From a virus: a stretch of DNA of 41,580 nt. The notes under the pieces are model-generated. The model saw only the letters and a list, made by a program, of their open reading frames with translations, searched no databases and was not told the DNA's origin. Shown here one piece after another: positions 6,869-13,861 of this stretch (positions are counted from its first letter, which is position 1; every line of letters starts with the position of its first letter). The stretch covers positions 1 to 41,580 of IMG/VR virus record IMGVR_UViG_3300035438_001307; one strand, 5' to 3'. Both the position numbers and the translations under genes were made by a program.

Positions 6869-9037
6869 TCAAGACTCGGAGTCGGGCTCGGTCTCTTCGA
6901 TCTCGACGTGATTGGTTAGGCTAGAGCTGACGCCGCGAGGGCGGAGCTTATACCACTGGGCGAGGCACATGAGGAAGGCATCGGCGAAGTCTTCAGGGCC
7001 GCCATCGCGGAACCAGTCGCCGACTTTCAGGACTTTGCTGCGGCGGGTGCCGGGCTTGCGCTTGGCGCTGGACTTGGCTTTTTCGTCTTCCTCGGTCCAC
7101 CTGCGCTTGGTGGTGAACTCGATGCAGAGATCGGTGTCGGGATTGCTGAAGAAGCGGAGCTGACCGATGGGCGGCGTGAGATGATTGGCCAGCGCGGTGG
7201 CGATCTCGGCAGCGCGGCCGATGCGCTCGTCGTAGAGTTCCTCGTGGAAGGCATCAGCATTGAAGAGGTAGCGGGGCAGGCTGATTTTATCGTATCGATT
7301 CTTTGCCTGCATGGTGACGAGGTCGGGCATGCTGGCAGTCTGTGAGCCACCGCGCCCTTTGGCGGGCCAGAAGAGACGGCGTGCACCAGGGGAGGCGCAG
7401 AAGGCGAGCACTCGCTTTGTGAATGCGCCGTCGCCCTCATCGATCCAGGCGGAGTCGACGGTGGGCGGGATGCGATCGGCCTCAGGGATGTCCTGCCAGT
7501 CGTCGATGATGATGGGCTTTTCGGCTTCGGGAATGAGGCCATCGAAGCCTTTGAAGACGATGCCATAATCGAGGAGCTCACAGGAATCGTCCTCATAGAA
7601 TGCGGCTTTGACCCACTTGCGGCCGTAGTGCTGGGTATCGACACCCATGAGGATGGCGAGCGGGACGCGGCTGCAATGACCACGGGCGAAGCGGGCCTGC
7701 AAGGTGAGGAGGTGGGCGAGGGTGCGGCCATTGTCACTGAGCATGCGCTGGACGGGCAGGCCCTCACGGGAGCGGCGGAACTTGCGCTGCTTGCTGAGAT
7801 TGGTGGCGGTGACGATCTCAACGGCTAAATGCCCGAACGTGGAGTCGGGCTGATGGGCGAGGGCGTAGAGATCGGAGCACTGGAAGCTGAGCTTGCGCGG
7901 AACGGGCTGGGGATGACCGGCATCGCTGTCGGTCTCGGTGGGATCGCGGTCGGTGCGGAAGGTGATGCAGTCATCCTGCAGGGCTCCATGCGGTGTATTG
8001 GTGGGGAGGTATAACCGATAGCGTAGCATCCAACTCTTATGCCGGTCCTCGATGCGGCCGTGGCACCAGAGGCACTCGTAGTAGGTGTCGGCGAGGATGA
8101 GGTCGAGATCCCACTGCCGGGAGTTTTCCCGGCGGCAATGCTGGTATCTGAGGCCGGAGCGGACGAGGACCTGATAGCCGGGAGGCAGGGGCTGAGGCAG
8201 GTGATCGAAGAGCCGTGCGGTGTCATCGGTGGCCTGCGGGGGAAGGGTGCCACTGCAATGGGGGCAGGGGACAAAGACGCGGTGCCGGCTGCCGTGGAGA
8301 TACTCGGGCCAGATAATGTCGTCCTCATTGCGGGGCTTGCTGATGACGAAGAGCTTCGAGCCTTCCTGCCGTTTTAAGCGATCGCGAGCAAGGTCGACGG
8401 CGGTGGATTCGCCACCGCGCATTTCTTCGGGAGTCTCGTCGACTTCATCGAGCTCACACCAGTCGAGGGATTTGTTCGCCAGGCCACCGACGCTCTGACC
8501 GCCTAACAAGTAGATGGTCAGGCCGACGAGGTAGAGGGTCATGTTCTGGAGCTTGTCTTTGTCTGAGGGGATGCGCTGAGCGATGGCATTGCAGGCGCGC
8601 AGCATGGGCTGCAGGCGATTGATGCCGATACGCTGGATTTCCTCGCGATTGTTGATGACCATGGCGACGTCACGCGGGGCGAAGCGGATCTTGTGCATGA
8701 GGGCACCGAGGAAGGCGAGGGTCATGCCGATCTGACTGGGCTTCACGCAGATGAACTCCTTCCAGTATGGGGACTGGATGAAGTCGAAGAGGATGGTGCA
8801 GACGGGCGATAACTCAGGGTCGTAGTAGCCGGGGAATTGCTTGGATTCCTCCGCGCTGAGGATGACGTTTTCACGTATCCACGGTGAGATGGGCGGGGGT
8901 AGCTCGATGCGCGAATGCTGCGCGAAGATGCGGTCGATGAAGGCGGCGACCTCCTGACGATCACGCTCCTGGTATGGCAAGGCCCGGCGCAGGTAGGCGG
9001 CCGGGACGAGGGAGGGAAGCGGAGGTAGGGCAGTCAT
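6869..9037 (-). CDS. terL: Terminase large subunit, GpA family
   Basis: A 722-residue packaging motor. K-P-S-Q-I-G-M-T (99-106) is the Walker A-like P-loop, and C-E-L-D-E-V-D-E (194-201) is Walker B with the catalytic Glu. A CPHC near residue 275 and a later CLWCH pair form a zinc ribbon, and the C-terminal half carries the RNase H-like nuclease (acidic residues around MGVDTQHYGRKW and WIDEGDG). This is the lambda gpA type, normally linked to cos packaging. Longer reading to 9520 is rejected because that region encodes the small terminase in another frame; the ATG at 9037 comes 22 nt after the TerS stop. No Shine-Dalgarno. Confidence 0.95.
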   Translation of the reverse strand: MTALPPLPSLVPAAYLRRALPYQERDRQEVAAFIDRIFAQHSRIELPPPISPWIRENVILSAEESKQFPGYYDPELSPVCTILFDFIQSPYWKEFICVKPSQIGMTLAFLGALMHKIRFAPRDVAMVINNREEIQRIGINRLQPMLRACNAIAQRIPSDKDKLQNMTLYLVGLTIYLLGGQSVGGLANKSLDWCELDEVDETPEEMRGGESTAVDLARDRLKRQEGSKLFVISKPRNEDDIIWPEYLHGSRHRVFVPCPHCSGTLPPQATDDTARLFDHLPQPLPPGYQVLVRSGLRYQHCRRENSRQWDLDLILADTYYECLWCHGRIEDRHKSWMLRYRLYLPTNTPHGALQDDCITFRTDRDPTETDSDAGHPQPVPRKLSFQCSDLYALAHQPDSTFGHLAVEIVTATNLSKQRKFRRSREGLPVQRMLSDNGRTLAHLLTLQARFARGHCSRVPLAILMGVDTQHYGRKWVKAAFYEDDSCELLDYGIVFKGFDGLIPEAEKPIIIDDWQDIPEADRIPPTVDSAWIDEGDGAFTKRVLAFCASPGARRLFWPAKGRGGSQTASMPDLVTMQAKNRYDKISLPRYLFNADAFHEELYDERIGRAAEIATALANHLTPPIGQLRFFSNPDTDLCIEFTTKRRWTEEDEKAKSSAKRKPGTRRSKVLKVGDWFRDGGPEDFADAFLMCLAQWYKLRPRGVSSSLTNHVEIEETEPDSES

Positions 9038-9059
9038 CTGACGCGGGCGCTGGGTGGAC

Positions 9060-9908
9060 TCACGCGTGCAACTGCAATGGCGGCGGCACCTGCCCCTGCA
9101 GCCAGGCAGCGCACTCCAACCAGATTTCTGCCGGCAGGCGGGCCATGTGCTCAGGCACAAACTTGCCCTGCAGCAGCGGCGCGCAGTGCTCGACCCACAG
9201 GGAGCGCCGCCGAGCACGACGGGCGGCTGGATCGGTGATGGCATCCAACTGCGGCTCGATGCGATCGAGGAAATACATGCCACCGATGACGACGCCGGTG
9301 ATGCGCGGCGCGAGATCCTGCTCGACGCCAGCACGCGAGATGAGGAGCTTGCGCTTTTCAAGGACCTCGATGGCGCGCTTCTCGGCGATGGTGAGATCGT
9401 TGAAGGCTTCGCGGTAGCGGCTGTCCTGCAGGTCGCCCTCGGTGCGGAGCTCAGCGGCGTAGGCTGCATCTCGCGCCTGGCGAAGGGATGCCACACGGGA
9501 GCGGAGCTGATGCAGCTCATGCTCTAGGCCCTGATACTCGGCATCCACGATGGGTGAGGTAGGAACACTGACGACCGGAGCTTCTGGCGCTACCTGCTCA
9601 GGCTGCGCACCAGGCTGCTCAATGGGCGAAGATCCCATATGCGCTGCGATCGCCTCCCTCATGTCAGCCGGGAACTGATGCTTGAACACGCCGCGCTGCC
9701 GCATCCGAGAATACCAGGACTCGATCTGCGCGGGCTCATCAAAGGGCGGATAGTCATCATGCGCCTGCCCATAATCCCGCCAGCGAAAGTAGGTCCTCCG
9801 CCGAATTCCAAGGTGCACATACCCATCCGGGTGGGATTTATAGCGCACTCCACCCCCTTTCACAGGGGCGCACGGTGGCACCAAAACTAGATCGGGGGAG
9901 TCGCTCAC
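9060..9908 (-). CDS. Putative terminase small subunit
   Basis: About 282 residues, immediately upstream of the large terminase. Near the N-terminus is a helix-turn-helix-like stretch (GYVHLGIRRRTYFRWRDYG), then a Pro/Gln linker, a long coiled coil (EHELHQLRSRVASLRQARDA onward) and a C-terminal region with a conserved-looking W-L-E-C-A-A-W. HTH plus coiled coil is the organisation of lambda gpNu1, which binds cos and recruits the motor. I choose the GTG at 9908: it lies 14 nt after a TTGACA box. An ATG at 9959 would add 17 residues with AT-ending codons unlike the rest. Assignment rests on position and architecture. Confidence 0.75.
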   Translation of the reverse strand: MSDSPDLVLVPPCAPVKGGGVRYKSHPDGYVHLGIRRRTYFRWRDYGQAHDDYPPFDEPAQIESWYSRMRQRGVFKHQFPADMREAIAAHMGSSPIEQPGAQPEQVAPEAPVVSVPTSPIVDAEYQGLEHELHQLRSRVASLRQARDAAYAAELRTEGDLQDSRYREAFNDLTIAEKRAIEVLEKRKLLISRAGVEQDLAPRITGVVIGGMYFLDRIEPQLDAITDPAARRARRRSLWVEHCAPLLQGKFVPEHMARLPAEIWLECAAWLQGQVPPPLQLHA

Positions 9909-9922
9909 TGAAATCGAGCCAG

Positions 9923-9928
9923 TGTCAA
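9923..9928 (-). promoter_or_regulatory. TTGACA box before the small terminase
   Basis: TTGACA on the minus strand, 14 nt before the GTG at 9908. It supports the shorter start of this gene, since the same box precedes several other starts at 13-16 nt. Confidence 0.4.
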
Positions 9929-10156
9929 TAAGCCGTGCCTCAAACAAAAACATACCCATGCCTAAAACTAGCCTGCGCGAGTTCAGCTCAGGGGAGGGTG
10001 TGACTGAGGGGCGGAAGCCTCCTAGCTAGGGGGGGGTGGGGCGTGCCTGAATGGGCGCTGATTCCGCTAGGTGCCTGAGGTCAGTGGTCGGTTTAATCTT
10101 TGGAGCTTACGAGGCACTTTTTAAAGACATACACTGAACCCCCAAAAACCTCTACC

Positions 10157-10305
10157 ACCTGTCAGACCTATCAAGAATCAATCAACGGCGGGCTTTCCAC
10201 GGCTGATAGGTTCACTCAAAAACACCACAGGTCTGTCAGGTAATAAGATGGCACCTCATTTTCTCCGGCACTTTTTGCCTTGAATTGGGCACAGGTCTGA
10301 TAGGT
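10157..10305. repeat. Four iteron-like CTGAYAGGT repeats
   Basis: AGGTCTGACAGGT is on the minus strand at 10157-10169, and on the plus strand CTGATAGGT (10203-10211), AGGTCTGTCAGGT (10229-10241) and AGGTCTGATAGGT (10293-10305). The flanking DNA is the most AT-rich of this gene-free interval. Repeats like this are typical of protein binding at an origin, a cos or an operator. Confidence 0.7.
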
Positions 10306-10521
10306 CGAAGCATTACCCCACAAGAGAGAGAGGGGTGCGGGGAGCGGCGGTGCGGGAGACTGGAGAGCGGCGCTGGCGCGCCGACGCTCACGCGGGCAGG
10401 GACACACTCATGGACGCCCTAGATCACTCGCACGGAGGCCCGCAGCGGCCGCGTGTGCCGCCCTGGCTGATCCGCAGGCTTAGGCCCAGCGCCCGCCTCG
10501 GCACGGCCGTGGCCGCTGCTG

Positions 10522-10533
10522 ACGGAATTCCGT
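10522..10533. repeat. GGAATTCC palindrome, intergenic copy
   Basis: ACGGAATTCCGT with imperfect CTG/CAG flanks, the core of the palindromic element also seen at 4825-4858 and 15193-15208 and partly at 11006-11015. It is followed at 10541-10555 by a separate hairpin. Confidence 0.6.
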
Positions 10534-10703
10534 GGCAGTCCTGCCCTTCGGGCAGCGCCAGCGCCTCTCGGCACCTATGTCACCACACCGACCTCTTGCG
10601 CGCAGGTGACCCGCGCTCACTCGCTCCCCTCATCACATGCCCCAGCCATGACAGTCGTGGTCACTGGCTTCATCTCCCTGCCGGCCCCGCGCTCATCGAG
10701 CGA

Positions 10704-12485
10704 CTACTGCGCCACGCGGGTGACGGCATATCTGGCGGGCGACATACGCGGCCGCTTCTTGACGTGGTATTGATAGCCATCAGGCCCGGTGAAGAAGAGA
10801 TCGTTCAAGCGCTGATCCAGCGCCTTGCCGAAGCTGCTGCGCGTCTTCGGCGTCAGCCACTCACTCGCAGAGCGCGCACGCTGCTCCTCCTCATTCGGCG
10901 GTGGGAAATCCTCACACGGTGAAGGCTCATACTTCCAGCCATCCTTCTTGCCCTCAGTCGTCAGGACCGCGTCCACGTCCTGCTCAGGCCACAGTGCGAA
11001 CGTGGCCACGGAATTCCGCCGTGCCACGCCAGCGAACTGCTGCACCGTGATCTCGAACGTCGGCAGCATCGTCACCTTGTCTGCATCGCGGCCAAACTCA
11101 GCCAGCGCCATCTCAGCCATCGCACGGTATTCGCGGGCGTCCTTGTCGCCGATCTCTTCATTCGAGCTTAGCGCCATGCAGTCCCACACCTTGCCGCCAG
11201 CCTCACGACCCGCGAAGGCCACCACCGCAGGCACCACAGCCGCCCAGCTTTCAAACGAGCCCAGGAGTCGACCTTCCTTCTTCGGCCTACCTGCCTTGTC
11301 CCATTCGCGGATGATTGCCCACAGCGCCATCAGACCACGCTTGCGGTTCGCATGGTCCGCGAAGAAATGCCCATCGATCAGCGTCGCCCCGGGCGGCAGC
11401 ACACGATCAGCTCCCGCAAGCGGATTCCACAGATCGATCATCAGGGATCTGCGCTGGATGTCCGTGCTCACCTTCAGGTTGTTGCCCGTCATCAGCGTCA
11501 CACCGCGCAGCTTCGGCGCGATCATCGAGTTCGTGTTCAGCCTGCGGAAGTCCCACTCATCATTGCTGATCCATTGGTCGAGCAACTCCGTCTTCACCGG
11601 CTTATTGCCCCAGTCGACGTTATCAAAGATCGTGTAGGCCGCGCCCGCCAGCGCCATCGAGTTCAGCGTCTCCTGCAGCTTGCCTTCCTGATCTTGCAGC
11701 AGTGGCTTCGTTGCCTTCGTGCCGTGGCACAGCCACGTTGCATACCAGGCCAGCGTCGTCTTGCCGCTCTCTTGAATGTTCGCGTTGTAAACAAACATCG
11801 GTGCCTTGGCCTCATACAAGCCACGGCCAAACATCGTCACCAGGGCCGCCAGATGAATCGCAAAATCCCGCGACTCATTCCGCCACGCAAACGTCCGGAA
11901 CAGCTCATAAAAATAGTTCACTGCGTCGAAGAGCTCCATGTCCGCATCGAAGTCCAGCGCACCTGCCGTGTAGATTCCCGTGGGCTGATCGTAGCCACGG
12001 CTGAGCAGGCGTAGCTTGCGCAGCCCGCGCTCATCCTTCTCATCATCCAGCCACGGCAGCCGCACATGATGCACCGCCTTCAGCACCGGCAGGCGGGCGC
12101 GTAGGATATCACTGTTCAGGATCACCTCTGCCTGATCCTTCGTTAGGCTGCCCTTGATTGGCTCTCCCTCTTTGGTCCATGACTTGATCGGCATCACACT
12201 GCGCGCACTCGGCAGCCAGGTGCGGAAGCTCGCCGACTTCATCAGCTTAATCTGACCCGTCAGCGCATCCACCGTCACCAGCTCATCCTGGAAGACGAAC
12301 AACTCCTCCGAGCCATCCGCGCAGCCGAGAATGTCCGCCACCTTGTTGGCCAGTTCATCGGAAGCCAGACCGAGGAACAGCGAGCGCGCCTGACTCTCCA
12401 CCGCCGCAGGCTCCGGCAGGCCAGCGCTTCTCGCCACGTCGCGCAGGCCATCTGCCAGCGCCATGTTGGTGCCTCGATCATGCAT
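10704..12485 (-). CDS. Replicative helicase / DNA-dependent ATPase
   Basis: A 593-residue protein. N-A-N-I-Q-E-S-G-K-T-T (234-244) is a Walker A P-loop and Y-T-I-F-D-N-V-D (284-291) is Walker B. A likely sensor region (VTLMTGNNLKVSTDIQRRS) follows, where the Asn and Arg residues fit an AAA+/superfamily-3-type helicase. About 220 N-terminal residues precede the motor and 250 residues follow it. It is encoded directly downstream of the primase; ATGCATGA overlaps the primase stop, so the two are translationally coupled and probably act together at the fork. A partial GGAATTCCG palindrome lies in frame at 11006-11018 (residues RRNSVA). Confidence 0.85.
   Translation of the reverse strand: MHDRGTNMALADGLRDVARSAGLPEPAAVESQARSLFLGLASDELANKVADILGCADGSEELFVFQDELVTVDALTGQIKLMKSASFRTWLPSARSVMPIKSWTKEGEPIKGSLTKDQAEVILNSDILRARLPVLKAVHHVRLPWLDDEKDERGLRKLRLLSRGYDQPTGIYTAGALDFDADMELFDAVNYFYELFRTFAWRNESRDFAIHLAALVTMFGRGLYEAKAPMFVYNANIQESGKTTLAWYATWLCHGTKATKPLLQDQEGKLQETLNSMALAGAAYTIFDNVDWGNKPVKTELLDQWISNDEWDFRRLNTNSMIAPKLRGVTLMTGNNLKVSTDIQRRSLMIDLWNPLAGADRVLPPGATLIDGHFFADHANRKRGLMALWAIIREWDKAGRPKKEGRLLGSFESWAAVVPAVVAFAGREAGGKVWDCMALSSNEEIGDKDAREYRAMAEMALAEFGRDADKVTMLPTFEITVQQFAGVARRNSVATFALWPEQDVDAVLTTEGKKDGWKYEPSPCEDFPPPNEEEQRARSASEWLTPKTRSSFGKALDQRLNDLFFTGPDGYQYHVKKRPRMSPARYAVTRVAQ
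11006..11018. repeat. GGAATTCC palindrome relative inside the helicase gene
   Basis: CCACGGAATTCCG in the helicase reading frame, encoding R-N-S-V-A, the same residues produced by the related element in the ParB-like gene. The outer bases do not pair fully, so this may be a decayed copy or a coincidence. Confidence 0.4.
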
Positions 12486-13566
12486 GAGTGTAGATGAGCC
12501 CCTCCCCGATTGGTCTATGCGTTGCCTTGGGGTTCAGGTAGAGCAGGCGCTGCTTCGCAGGCCCACCATGAAAAGGCGTGAACTGCCGCTCCGATCCCTT
12601 GCCCTTCATCTTGCCCTCACGCAGCACGTTGGGCAGCCGCATGTTCACACTCGGATTGCTCAGCGCCTGACTGTCACAGCCCAGCGATGCCAGCGTGTCG
12701 CGCACTGTGATCACGCAGTCCTTCCAGTCCGTCACCGTCTGACAGCCGATCTTAACCAGCGCATGGCAGCTCCGGCCGCCGCTGGTCACGATTGCCACCA
12801 CCGGCAGGCCCAGCCGCGCCAGCATGTTCAGCCACAGGTCTGCAGGTGCCTCGTCAGACTCGAGCAATAAATAAGGGAAGGCCGCCACGGATTTCAGCGT
12901 GCGCCTGCTGAGCTGGGGCTTGCCCATCACCGCATGCCACTTGCCATCCACCGGCTGAATCAGCCACACCATGCCTTCCTTGGTCCGCTCAGGGATCGCC
13001 TTGATCTCGCGGGCCTTCACATCCGGCGACTTCCCGAGCTCATACCAGCGACCCCGCCAGCGCATCCAATCACCCCGGCTGCTCATCGACCCAAAGACCA
13101 TCACCTTCTGATCTTCCGCATACAGCAGGTCCAGCACCTGGCCGGCCGTAACACTGCGCGGATCGATCGGTGACCGCGCGCGCAGGAAAGCCTCATCCAC
13201 CTTCCAGTCCGTGCGCTGCGCACGTTTCAGTGCCTCCAGATCAAACTTCACCGCCTCACGCTTCTTCGGCACCACATAATCCGGCAGCTTGCCCATGTCA
13301 GCATCACCTTCCACCAGGTGACCGCGTGGCTGGCTGTGCTGCGTTGTCAGCGCACTGCGCAGCTTATGCCACAGATCATACTGTGACCACGCAGGCGCGC
13401 AGCCTGCGTTGTATTCCAGCATCAGCGGCATCGCCTCTTCAGGTGAGAAACCAAAGCCCCACACCAGCGCGCAGGCCACTCTGAAGGTGGCCCCATGGCC
13501 GCCCTGACCGGCGATCGCCGGGGGGCATGTGGCCATCAGTCTTCGTGCTCGTTCGACCAGAGTCAT
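12478..13566 (-). CDS. Primase, archaeo-eukaryotic type (RepB/PriCT-like)
   Basis: A 362-residue protein. The C-terminal half has the three motifs expected of an AEP-type primase: an acidic L-L-L-E-S-D-E strand, then T-S-G-G-R-S-C-H-A-L with the S-x-H catalytic pattern, then a late S-V-N-M-R-L-P-N segment. The N-terminal 70 residues resemble a small helical PriCT-like domain (FRVACALVWGFGFSPEEAM). It would make primers for the phage fork together with the helicase encoded next. Key acidic residues were inferred by pattern, without alignment. A short gap separates it from the P-loop miniprotein gene upstream. Confidence 0.75.
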   Translation of the reverse strand: MTLVERARRLMATCPPAIAGQGGHGATFRVACALVWGFGFSPEEAMPLMLEYNAGCAPAWSQYDLWHKLRSALTTQHSQPRGHLVEGDADMGKLPDYVVPKKREAVKFDLEALKRAQRTDWKVDEAFLRARSPIDPRSVTAGQVLDLLYAEDQKVMVFGSMSSRGDWMRWRGRWYELGKSPDVKAREIKAIPERTKEGMVWLIQPVDGKWHAVMGKPQLSRRTLKSVAAFPYLLLESDEAPADLWLNMLARLGLPVVAIVTSGGRSCHALVKIGCQTVTDWKDCVITVRDTLASLGCDSQALSNPSVNMRLPNVLREGKMKGKGSERQFTPFHGGPAKQRLLYLNPKATHRPIGEGLIYTHA

Positions 13567-13593
13567 TGTCCGATTGTAAGTTAGGGGTTCAGC

Positions 13594-13830
13594 TCAGCGG
13601 CGGTGGCACATCTCCACGATTTTGATGCGGCGATTCTCGTTGAATTGCCCCTCATCGGGCGCGCGGCATTCCACATCCCGCGCACCCTCCGACCGGAAGC
13701 AGCGCACCTCGCAGCCGTAGAGTTTCAGCATCGCATGCAGGTCACCCATCAGGGCTGACTTGCCGCTACCTTTGCCGCCATAGATCAGGACAGTGATGTC
13801 AGGTCCGGCAGTGTGTTGAGCGTGTGGCAT
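13594..13830 (-). CDS. P-loop miniprotein
   Basis: A 78-residue protein with a perfect Walker A, G-G-K-G-S-G-K-S, at residues 18-25 after a beta strand (DITVLIYGG). The next strand (CEVRCFRSEG) and R-R-I-K-I-V-E-M follow, but no clear Walker B acidic residue is present and the protein ends soon afterwards. It is far shorter than ordinary P-loop ATPases, so it is either a truncated relic or a dedicated small NTP-binding partner of the neighbouring primase/helicase or ParB-like protein. A C-rich leader precedes the ATG. The frame is intact, which argues for a functional gene. Confidence 0.65.
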   Translation of the reverse strand: MPHAQHTAGPDITVLIYGGKGSGKSALMGDLHAMLKLYGCEVRCFRSEGARDVECRAPDEGQFNENRRIKIVEMCHRR

Positions 13831-13861
13831 GATTGGGAGTGTGAAGGGTCAGGTCAAAAAC

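Larger units (their letters stand above)
9960..10703. other. Gene-free interval with iterons; likely cos and/or origin region
   Basis: About 740 bp between the helicase and the small terminase contain no convincing gene on either strand. The left part (9960-10140) has a G8 run and a CCTAGCTAGG palindrome (10020-10030). The middle (10157-10305) has four CTGAYAGGT repeats. The right part is very GC-rich and holds a hairpin (CTGCCC-TTC-GGGCAG, 10541-10555) and an ACGGAATTCCGT palindrome (10522-10533). In lambda-like phages cos lies just upstream of the small terminase, so cos is expected here. An origin is a second possibility because replication genes adjoin. Confidence 0.5.

Noticed and set aside
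9038-9520. N-terminal extension of the large terminase to an 883-residue protein
   Set aside because: The extra 161 residues are Ser/Arg/Ala-rich and lie out of frame over the small terminase gene; the family starts near 9037.
10541-10555. CTGCCC-TTC-GGGCAG hairpin as helicase operon terminator
   Set aside because: The stem is good, but neither strand has a following T run, so it is not called a rho-independent terminator.
10335-10922. A 195-codon plus-strand frame over the gene-free interval
   Set aside because: Arg/His/Pro-rich product without domain, running into the helicase gene on the other strand.
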